From an uncultured Clostridia bacterium (GTDB lineage Bacteria > Bacillota > Clostridia > Oscillospirales > Acutalibacteraceae): a stretch of 7,025 nucleotides of DNA. Position 1 is the stretch's first letter. Every line of letters starts with the position of its first letter. The DNA lies in assembly GCA_945926705.1 (NCBI GenBank), contig CAMEMA010000050.1:1-7025 (forward strand), in the 5' to 3' direction. Made by a program: the position numbers and the translations under genes. This document shows, in pieces, positions 1 to 5,389 of this stretch. A model generated the notes under the pieces. The model was not told where the DNA came from, did no database searches, and saw nothing but the letters and a program-made list of their open reading frames with translations.

Positions 1-484
1 GACGTTTCTGTATATCCATGCATGATATAGTACGCATATTTTGAAGTCTATCAGTGAGCTTAATCACTCTTCCTCTTATATCATGAGACATGGCAAGAAG
101 CATTTTGCGTATATTTTCAGCTTGTTGCTCTTCTCTTGACGAAGAAGGTATTTTTTTAAGTTTTGTAACTCCATCCACTAAAATCGATATCTCTTCGCCG
201 AACATATCTCGTATGTCCTTTTGTGTAAGGGCAGTATCTTCCACAACATCATGAAGTAAAGCTGCAGCTACCGAAGGAGTATCCATACCCAGTTCTACGA
301 GTATATACGCTACGGAAACCGGATGAAGAATATAGTCAACTCCCGAAATTCTTTTTTGCCCAAAATGAGCTTTATAAGCAGCCTTATATGCTTTATTTAT
401 TACTTTTAAATCGTAATTTTTCCCACTTTGATTTATAAGCTTTAACAGCTCACTATATGTATTATAATCAAGCTTCATTGACAT
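1..484 (-). CDS. rel: RelA/SpoT-type (p)ppGpp hydrolase/synthetase, N-terminal part (partial)
   Basis: Long RelA/SpoT homologues make and degrade (p)ppGpp, the stringent-response alarmone, in the cytosol. Only the first 161 codons, most of the N-terminal HD hydrolase domain, are in the window; family members are usually 700-750 residues, so the synthetase, TGS and ACT domains lie beyond the left edge. Visible motifs are GQKRISG (42-48), HP (54-55), LLHDVVEDT (77-85), LVDGVTKL (102-109) and DRLQNMRT (145-152). The Mn-binding residues known from the family are all present (His54, His78, Asp79, Asp145), as are Arg45, Glu82, Asp83 and Asn149, so hydrolase activity is expected. Gln148 replaces the usual His of DRLHN. 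Three in-frame ATGs (490, 484, 478) are possible starts; 484 is chosen because GGGG at 495-492 sits 7 nt upstream. The start overlaps the recJ end by 17 nt, suggesting translational coupling. Whether the synthetase half is intact cannot be seen. Confidence 0.93.
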   Translation of the reverse strand, partial: MSMKLDYNTYSELLKLINQSGKNYDLKVINKAYKAAYKAHFGQKRISGVDYILHPVSVAYILVELGMDTPSVAAALLHDVVEDTALTQKDIRDMFGEEISILVDGVTKLKKIPSSSREEQQAENIRKMLLAMSHDIRGRVIKLTDRLQNMRTISCMDIQKR

Positions 485-2537
485 TCTCATTCCCCTTTTC
501 ATTTTTTATAGAACTAAGAATAAGAGAATCACTTATATTAACTTTATTTTTAACATTATTTACGGTTATCGTATATTCATCGGCGTTTTTAGATATATAA
601 ATTAATCCAAGTTCTTCCATTATATCTAGAACAACATAAATAATAAATACGTTCTTACTGTCATTAAACACTCTTTTGTTTATCAAATCAACTCTTATAC
701 ATTTATTTTTTAATGTTTTTAAATATTTATATATATCAACAAAATCTTTTCGATTTGGAATTACACATTTTAAATCATTTTTTACATTTTCTCCTCTTTT
801 AAAAGATTCATATAAATTTTTTTCGGCAATAACTTTCTTTAAATCACTGTTTTCAAATCTTAAATCCACTATGTAACAAGAAACGTAAACAGAACCCATA
901 TATTCATTTTTATGTAAGGTAACTGCAATATCTAAAATATCTCTTTCACAAAACAAAAAATTTTCAAAAGTTTTGTTAAAATAAAGTGCTGACATCTCGA
1001 ATCCTTGTTTTTCAAAAATAAGTTTTAAATGTTTTCCATTTCCAATAGGGATTATTTTTTTTAAATTCAATCCAAAAATTCCGAATACAGGTTCTGGATT
1101 ACCATTTCCGTAAGGATGTAAAATTTTGATATCTTCTAATATACTATGAGAAATTTGTTCTGGTCCTAGTTCAAAATCAATTTGTAAACTTGAATTAGGC
1201 ACATAATAGTTTTCCAAGTCTTTTTTTATGGATTCCTTAAATAACTCCAAATTAGAAGTGTTTATGCTAAATCCTGCAGCCATAGGATGACCGCCAAATC
1301 TTGTCAACCATTTTGAATGTCTGAACAGCAATTCATATATCGAAAAACCCTCTATACTTCTGCAAGAAGCTCGAGAAGTTTCACCTTCAATCGTTATAAG
1401 TATACATGGTTTACCATATCTTTGAACCATTTTAGAAGCAGCTATTCCCAAAACACCATGGTTCCAATTTTGCCCTTCTACAATTATTATTTTTTCATAT
1501 TTTCTGTGCGGTTCTTTCAAAAGAACGTCTTCAACATCTTTTAAAATTTTAATTTCTTCATCTTTTCTCAAATCATTTAATTTACACAATTCTTCTGATA
1601 TTTCAACAGCTCTGTCATAATTTTCACAAGTTAAAAGTTTTAGTGCAAGATTGGCATTTTCCATTCTTCCACAGGCGTTGATTCTCGGAACAACGCTAAA
1701 TGCAACAGATACGGAATCAAGTTCTTTACCGTAAAGATTTAAACGCTTTAATAATGACGATATTCCAGGATTTTCGGAACAAGACATTTTCTTCAAACCA
1801 TATCTGACTATTTCTGCAGATTCTCCAAAAAGTTCTATAGAATCTCCTATCGTACCTATTGTAATCAATTCAGAATATTTTTTTAGAAGTTCTTTTTCGC
1901 TCGTCTTTCCCATTTCAAGCGCTTGCACAACTTTAAATGCTACTCCTACACCTGAAAAATTTTTATTTTTTAAATTTTTACATTCTTTTCTATAAGGATT
2001 CACGACAGCATATGCACAAGGAAGCTCTTCTCTAATTCTATGGTGATCCGTCACAACAACATCCATGTCGAGAGACCTAGCATACTCAATTTCTTCAAAA
2101 GCAGAAATTCCGTTATCCACAGTAATTATTAATTTGGTCTCACAACTCTTTATAAAATCCAAAGCCATTTTATTAAGTCCGTAACCATCTTTGTTTCTTT
2201 CAGGAATATAACAAAATACATTTGAGTTTCTATTAAGTAAATAATTATAAATAAGAGCGGATGCCGTTACCCCATCGGCATCGTAGTCTCCGTATATACA
2301 AATTTTTTCATGACTTATAATTGCTTTTTCAATTCTATAAACAATTTTATCCATATCTGTAATATCAAAAACATTATCTTTTTCCGAATTTTTCAAAAAT
2401 TTTTCAATATCTTTCTCTTCACAATAACCTCTTGAATAAAGAATAGCTGCCGCCAAATACGGAATATTATATTTTTGACAAAATTCAGAAACTTTGTTTT
2501 CATCAATTTCTTTAATTATCCATTCACGAATACTCAA
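468..2537 (-). CDS. recJ: Single-stranded-DNA-specific 5'-3' exonuclease RecJ
   Basis: RecJ degrades single-stranded DNA 5' to 3' in recombinational repair, mismatch repair and base excision repair. The 689-residue product has the full DHH-phosphoesterase layout: motif I GDYDADG (83-89), VDNG (140-143), the DHH signature (164-166), GTIGD (228-232, where GTxAD is usual), RINACGRM (285-292), then the DHHA1 part with WNHGVLGIAASK (358-369) and GGHPMAAG (415-422). An OB-fold segment follows (about 451-560, with HPYGNGNPEPVF at 474-485). The last ~120 residues, beginning near IPNRKDF, resemble the extra C-terminal domain of Bacillota RecJ, which explains a length greater than the ~577 residues of E. 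coli RecJ. The start is TTG at 2537, supported by GGTGA 7 nt upstream; an in-frame stop lies about 20 nt upstream and no ATG lies between. It is 13 nt after tcdA and overlaps rel by 17 nt, so it is the middle gene of a probable three-gene operon. Confidence 0.95.
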   Translation of the reverse strand: MSIREWIIKEIDENKVSEFCQKYNIPYLAAAILYSRGYCEEKDIEKFLKNSEKDNVFDITDMDKIVYRIEKAIISHEKICIYGDYDADGVTASALIYNYLLNRNSNVFCYIPERNKDGYGLNKMALDFIKSCETKLIITVDNGISAFEEIEYARSLDMDVVVTDHHRIREELPCAYAVVNPYRKECKNLKNKNFSGVGVAFKVVQALEMGKTSEKELLKKYSELITIGTIGDSIELFGESAEIVRYGLKKMSCSENPGISSLLKRLNLYGKELDSVSVAFSVVPRINACGRMENANLALKLLTCENYDRAVEISEELCKLNDLRKDEEIKILKDVEDVLLKEPHRKYEKIIIVEGQNWNHGVLGIAASKMVQRYGKPCILITIEGETSRASCRSIEGFSIYELLFRHSKWLTRFGGHPMAAGFSINTSNLELFKESIKKDLENYYVPNSSLQIDFELGPEQISHSILEDIKILHPYGNGNPEPVFGIFGLNLKKIIPIGNGKHLKLIFEKQGFEMSALYFNKTFENFLFCERDILDIAVTLHKNEYMGSVYVSCYIVDLRFENSDLKKVIAEKNLYESFKRGENVKNDLKCVIPNRKDFVDIYKYLKTLKNKCIRVDLINKRVFNDSKNVFIIYVVLDIMEELGLIYISKNADEYTITVNNVKNKVNISDSLILSSIKNEKGNENVNEA
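485..499 (-). promoter_or_regulatory. Ribosome binding site deciding the rel start
   Basis: The minus strand reads AAAAGGGGA (499-491) inside the last codons of recJ. The G run is 7 nt from the ATG at 484, 1 nt from the ATG at 490 and 13 nt from the ATG at 478, so 484 is the best-placed start. Codons 1 and 3 would both be Met. Confidence 0.6.
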
Positions 2538-2549
2538 ATTAAAATCACC
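2538..2549 (-). promoter_or_regulatory. Ribosome binding site for the TTG start of recJ
   Basis: GGTGA (2549-2545) lies just after the tcdA stop codon and 7 nt before the TTG at 2537. Its spacing is the main support for a TTG start. The tcdA stop and the recJ start are close enough for the same ribosomes to be passed on. Confidence 0.6.
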
Positions 2550-2550
2550 G

Positions 2551-3291
2551 CTATTTCATTAAATCTTTTATAACTTCACTTGCCAAAATCATTCCTGCTA
2601 CAGGAGGAACAAAAGATATGCTTGAATTCACACGTTTTGGATTTGTCGCCTTCAATAAAGATTTTTCATCTGTTTCATGAGGTATATATAAAGGAATTTC
2701 TTTGGAATACACAACCTTTAAACTTTTTATATTTCTTTTTTTTAGTTCTCTCCTCATAACTCGTGCCAAAGGGCAAATAGAAGTACTGTATATATCTGCA
2801 ACTTCAAATTCACAAGGATTTAGTTTATTGCCTGTTCCCATGCTACTTATTATATTTACGCCTGATTTTTTGGCTTTTTCAATTAATAAAATTTTAGAAG
2901 ATATAGTATCAATAGCATCAATTATGTAGTCGTATGAAGTAAAATCATACTGGGATTCATTATTTTTATCAAAAAAGCATTTGTGGATATTGATATTAGC
3001 GTGGGGATTAATTTTTTTTATTCTATTTTTCATAACCTCTACTTTAAGTTTCCCAAGTGTGGACATATCAGCTATAAGTTGCCTATTAATATTGGTTATG
3101 TCGACAATATCCGCATCGAAAAGATCTATATTTCCCACACCGGCACGAACAATTGCTTCTGCTGCAAATGAACCAACTCCTCCCAATCCGAATATTGCTA
3201 TTTTAGAGTTTTTTAATTTTTCAAATGCATCATCACCAATTAACAACTTAGTACGATAAAAAGAGTCATTTATATTAATCATTCCTTTCAA
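2551..3291 (-). CDS. tcdA: tRNA threonylcarbamoyladenosine dehydratase TcdA (ThiF/MoeB/E1-like)
   Basis: TcdA (E. coli CsdL/YgdL, B. subtilis YrvM) uses ATP to cyclise t6A to ct6A at position 37 of tRNAs reading ANN codons. The 246-residue product (E. coli 268) shows the E1-like fold: the nucleotide loop GLGGVGS (35-41), an acidic strand end LFDAD (57-61), NINRQ (68-71 region, with Arg70 and Gln71), DAIDT (125-129), SSMGTGNKLNP (149-159) and the family-typical CPLARVMR (173-180), whose Cys173 is the conserved cysteine. These separate it from ThiF and MoeB, which carry zinc-binding CxxC pairs that are absent here. The start is uncertain. TTG at 3291 gives the longest frame but lies in the T-run of a terminator with no Shine-Dalgarno; ATG at 3282 directly abuts AAAGGA with no spacing. 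Homology begins near residue 11, so both fit. It probably opens the tcdA-recJ-rel operon. The sulfur-relay partners known in E. coli (CsdA, CsdE) are not in the window. Confidence 0.92.
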   Translation of the reverse strand: MKGMININDSFYRTKLLIGDDAFEKLKNSKIAIFGLGGVGSFAAEAIVRAGVGNIDLFDADIVDITNINRQLIADMSTLGKLKVEVMKNRIKKINPHANINIHKCFFDKNNESQYDFTSYDYIIDAIDTISSKILLIEKAKKSGVNIISSMGTGNKLNPCEFEVADIYSTSICPLARVMRRELKKRNIKSLKVVYSKEIPLYIPHETDEKSLLKATNPKRVNSSISFVPPVAGMILASEVIKDLMK

Positions 3292-3294
3292 AAC

Positions 3295-3325
3295 AAAAAA
3301 CCAGATAAATTAATTATCTGATTTT
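3295..3325 (-). terminator. Rho-independent terminator after the natAB-like operon
   Basis: On the minus strand a left arm (3325-3314, ending CAGATAA) pairs with a right arm (3308-3297, beginning TTATCTG) around the 5-nt loop TTAAT, followed by T-rich sequence (T6 at 3300-3295, partly in the stem, then GTTTT). Seven Watson-Crick pairs, one G-U pair and four A-U pairs give a 12-pair stem. On the opposite strand the G-U becomes a C-A mismatch, favouring leftward polarity. It begins 25 nt after the permease stop codon. Only two G-C pairs, so strength may be moderate. Confidence 0.65.
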
Positions 3326-3341
3326 CCATACTAAATATCAA
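3313..3341 (-). promoter_or_regulatory. Candidate sigma-A promoter for tcdA-recJ-rel
   Basis: The minus strand has TTGATA (3341-3336), a 17-nt spacer and GATAAT (3318-3313), one mismatch from consensus in each hexamer. Transcription would start near 3306, about 24 nt before the ATG at 3282. The -10 box lies within the left arm and loop edge of the terminator hairpin. AT-rich DNA gives chance matches, so this is a prediction only. Confidence 0.45.
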
Positions 3342-3349
3342 TTACAAAA

Positions 3350-4519
3350 TTAAATTCTAAAAACAACACTTTCTTTTTTAAACATTCTGAGAGTGACAAA
3401 AAGTGAAACACATACGTAAAATAAAAGCCACAAGATAACTATTCCCAAATGAATAAGATTAACCGCTCCCGATAAAATTTCTTTTACTATACATATCATA
3501 TTAAGTACAGGGACACACAATTCTAAAATACCTATATGACTTACATCCAAAGCGTACGTAAAAAACGTCGGAACAGAACACATAATTGATACCGGCATTA
3601 AATATGTTTGAGCTTCTTTGTAAGACTTTGAATATACACCTATCATTAAATTTAAAGAAGCGAAAAACATAGATATAAAAACTGTAACCAAAATAAGCGA
3701 AATCATATCAAAAGCTGAGATATTGGGCATATTCGAACTTGAAGATATCAATAAATATCCCCATAGTCCCAACACTGTGAACAAGCCACTAACAACACCC
3801 ATTGAAGTGGTTGCCAAAAGTTTTCCGATAACAATACTTGACCTGCTTGCACCCGTTGACAGAAGAGGTTCGAGCGTACCACGCTCCTTTTCACCCGCAC
3901 TCACATCCGCAGCAGTTCCGGCAGATCCCATACAACAATACAGTATAAGCATCATCGGAACAAGCATACTAAAATACAGGGAGCTTGTATCTATTTTAGG
4001 GAGTCCTTCTTCTGCTTGAGACAAATCAATCTTAATGGCTATAGATTCTCTTAAATTATCAACAGTCTTGAAATCATAATTTGCGATCAAATATCGGTAT
4101 GCATTTTCATACTGAGATACTGTCGTTAATGCCATTACAGAATTTATAGAAGATTCATTATATTTTACTTCCAGGTCAAAATTTTCTTTTTTTATTACTC
4201 TTTCATCTATGTCTTTGCTTACTTTTATATAAGCAGATATTGTTCCCGAATCAAGAGCTTTTTGAAAATCATCTACATCAATAATCGTAATTACGTCCTG
4301 AGCATTTAAAAAATTATATAAAGAATTGTCCTTGTTGTCCATTGCTACATTCACATTTTCCATAACTTGACCCTGCATATTCTTTGTTGAAAAATCAACT
4401 ATAAACAACATAGAAGGAACAAGCATAAGTGGAAGCAATAAGCCAAATATGAAAGTTTTTTTATCACGTACTATACACTTAAGTTCTTTTAAAAATATGA
4501 TAAGAGCTTGTCTAAACAT
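3350..4519 (-). CDS. natB: ABC-2 type export permease, NatB-like
   Basis: This is the membrane half of an ABC exporter of the NatB family, whose B. subtilis member works with NatA in Na+ efflux. From the chosen start it has 389 residues: a cytoplasmic KELKCIVRDKK stretch, a first membrane segment (~23-43), a large external domain (~44-180), then about five more membrane segments (~183-203, 235-258, 272-295, 308-325, 355-378) and a short cytoplasmic tail. The most family-typical motif is GEKERGTLEPLL (209-220), just after the second segment. In-frame starts exist at 4534 (GTG), 4531 (ATG), 4525 (ATG) and 4519 (ATG); 4519 is preferred because GGTGA lies 5 nt upstream. It overlaps the natA-like stop by 8 nt, typical of a coupled ATPase-permease pair. 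The cargo cannot be read from sequence: Na+ is a family-based guess, and antibiotic or peptide export is possible. No NatK/NatR-type two-component regulators are in the window. Confidence 0.82.
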   Translation of the reverse strand: MFRQALIIFLKELKCIVRDKKTFIFGLLLPLMLVPSMLFIVDFSTKNMQGQVMENVNVAMDNKDNSLYNFLNAQDVITIIDVDDFQKALDSGTISAYIKVSKDIDERVIKKENFDLEVKYNESSINSVMALTTVSQYENAYRYLIANYDFKTVDNLRESIAIKIDLSQAEEGLPKIDTSSLYFSMLVPMMLILYCCMGSAGTAADVSAGEKERGTLEPLLSTGASRSSIVIGKLLATTSMGVVSGLFTVLGLWGYLLISSSSNMPNISAFDMISLILVTVFISMFFASLNLMIGVYSKSYKEAQTYLMPVSIMCSVPTFFTYALDVSHIGILELCVPVLNMICIVKEILSGAVNLIHLGIVILWLLFYVCVSLFVTLRMFKKESVVFRI

Positions 4520-5246
4520 TTTCATCACCATCACAAACCAAATTAAACAGAATATCGTTGATTTCTCTTTCTGTATACTGTTCTCTATATGATTTCACAT
4601 CAAAACACTTCACTATGTGTCCTTTATGTATAACTACCATTCTGTCGGAATAATTTTTTATACTTTCCATCGAATGACTGGAAAAAATTATCGATTTACC
4701 CTCTTTTTTACAAGCTTCCATAAAATCGAACACTGTTCTTGCAGCTCTAAAATCAAGACCGGAATCAGGTTCGTCAAACAACATAACAGATGGGTCGTGT
4801 ACTATGGAACGTGCTATTGCAATTTTTTGCTTCATTCCTTTAGAAAAAGAACCAACTTGTTTGTCTGCATAGTCAGCAAAAGAAAATCTTTCTATTAGAT
4901 AATTTACACGATCATCACATTGTTTCTTATTCATTCCATTGAGTCTCGCAAAATACTCTATATTTTCTCTAGCTGTTAACCGCTCATAAAGACCCACTTC
5001 ACTTCCAAACAAAATACCTACATTTTTTCGAACATCTTTCGGATTTTCAATTACATTATATCCATTTACAATAGCAGTGCCGCTCGTTGGAGAAAGCATA
5101 GTACTTATTATCCTTAAAAGTGTTGATTTTCCAGCACCATTTTCTCCTAAAAGCCCCACTATTTCTCCATTATTCACATCAAAGCTGACATCAGTAAGAG
5201 CATCTGTTTTGCCAAACCTCTTTGATATGTTGATTACACTGATCAT
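4512..5246 (-). CDS. natA: ABC transporter ATP-binding protein, NatA-like
   Basis: This is the cytoplasmic ATPase that powers the adjacent permease. From the chosen start it has 244 residues with all the ABC elements: Walker A GLLGENGAGKST (31-42), a NatA-like stretch GLYERLTARENIEYFARLNG (86-105) in the Q-loop region, the signature FSKGM (134-138), Walker B VMLFDEP (154-160) with Glu159, a D-loop SGLD (162-165) and the switch His191 (SSHS). The residue after DEP is Asp rather than the usual Thr. The frame is open to a TTG at 5285, and an ATG lies at 5276, but neither has a Shine-Dalgarno; ATG 5246 has GGGAGG 8 nt upstream and gives a normal N-terminus (MISVINISKRFGK). A perfect-consensus promoter lies upstream. 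Membership of the NatA group rests on motif resemblance; an exporter of another substrate from the same broad family is possible. Confidence 0.85.
   Translation of the reverse strand: MISVINISKRFGKTDALTDVSFDVNNGEIVGLLGENGAGKSTLLRIISTMLSPTSGTAIVNGYNVIENPKDVRKNVGILFGSEVGLYERLTARENIEYFARLNGMNKKQCDDRVNYLIERFSFADYADKQVGSFSKGMKQKIAIARSIVHDPSVMLFDEPDSGLDFRAARTVFDFMEACKKEGKSIIFSSHSMESIKNYSDRMVVIHKGHIVKCFDVKSYREQYTEREINDILFNLVCDGDENV
4520..4529 (-). promoter_or_regulatory. Ribosome binding site for the permease gene
   Basis: GGTGA (4529-4525) lies inside the last codons of the ATPase gene, 5 nt before the ATG at 4519. The sequence around it contains several alternative in-frame ATG/GTG codons (4534, 4531, 4525), so the exact permease N-terminus could be up to five residues longer. 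Confidence 0.45.
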
Positions 5247-5260
5247 GTATTCATCCTCCC
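5247..5260 (-). promoter_or_regulatory. Ribosome binding site fixing the natA-like start
   Basis: GGGAGG (5260-5255) is 8 nt before the ATG at 5246. The upstream in-frame TTG (5285) and ATG (5276) have no comparable site, so the true protein is about 13 residues shorter than the longest frame. Confidence 0.75.
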
Positions 5261-5298
5261 GAAATTCTCTTGTCATTTTAAACAATCATACACTGCTT

Positions 5299-5317
5299 AA
5301 TTATAACAAAATTATAA
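5299..5317 (-). repeat. Direct repeat TTATAATT with an 11-nt period at the natA promoter
   Basis: TTATAATT occurs at 5317-5310 and again at 5306-5299 on the minus strand, one helical turn apart. The second copy contains the -10 box; the first lies in the spacer. It could be a regulator site, or a second -10-like element without a matching -35. Confidence 0.5.
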
Positions 5318-5328
5318 AGAATTGTCAA
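5300..5328 (-). promoter_or_regulatory. Perfect-consensus sigma-A promoter of the natAB-like operon
   Basis: The minus strand reads TTGACA (5328-5323), exactly 17 nt, then TATAAT (5305-5300), preceded by TG one base upstream (an extended -10, TGTTATAAT). Every hexamer base matches consensus. The start point would be near 5293, giving a leader of about 47 nt. Such a promoter is expected to be strong unless repressed. Confidence 0.8.
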
Positions 5329-5349
5329 GCTTTAAAAATATGTTAAAAT
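5322..5349 (+). promoter_or_regulatory. Sigma-A promoter of uvrB (extended -10)
   Basis: TTGTCA (5322-5327), a 16-nt spacer and TAAAAT (5344-5349) preceded by TG one base upstream (TGTTAAAAT). Transcription would begin near 5356, leaving a short leader of about 34 nt. Its -35 hexamer overlaps that of the natA-like promoter on the other strand by five bases. Confidence 0.65.
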
Positions 5350-5375
5350 ATATTGTAGAAAATCAATTTGCAGAT

Positions 5376-5389
5376 AAGGAGAGATAAAA
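5376..5389 (+). promoter_or_regulatory. Ribosome binding site for the TTG start of uvrB
   Basis: AAGGAGAG (5376-5383) is a strong Shine-Dalgarno; the AAGGAG core ends 8 nt before the TTG at 5390. It supports a TTG start for uvrB, matching the normal UvrB N-terminus. Confidence 0.8.

Noticed and set aside
676..1544. Short plus-strand open frames (676-876 and 1317-1544) opposite recJ
   Set aside because: Low-complexity Phe/Ser/Tyr-rich translations with no ribosome binding site, lying wholly opposite a well-conserved RecJ frame; they are by-products of AT-rich antisense sequence.
2702..3259. Plus-strand open frames opposite tcdA, including a hydrophobic 92-codon frame
   Set aside because: The apparent membrane-like composition comes from the complement of the ATP-binding region of tcdA; two frames overlap each other and none has a start signal.
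5265..5276. Longer natA-like N-terminus from ATG 5276 or TTG 5285
   Set aside because: The added residues (MTREFREDEY and upstream) are charged, are not typical of the family, and encode the strong ribosome binding site of the ATG at 5246.
3723..5346. Plus-strand open frames opposite the transporter genes (3723-4019, 4617-4898, 5077-5346)
   Set aside because: They are antisense to clearly conserved ABC transporter motifs. The last runs through the divergent promoter region, but has no ribosome binding site and no recognisable domain.
5247..5389. Possible small RNA or riboswitch in the divergent intergenic region
   Set aside because: The 143 bases are accounted for by two promoters and two ribosome binding sites; leaders of about 47 and 34 nt are too short for a known riboswitch, and I saw no stable GC-rich hairpin.
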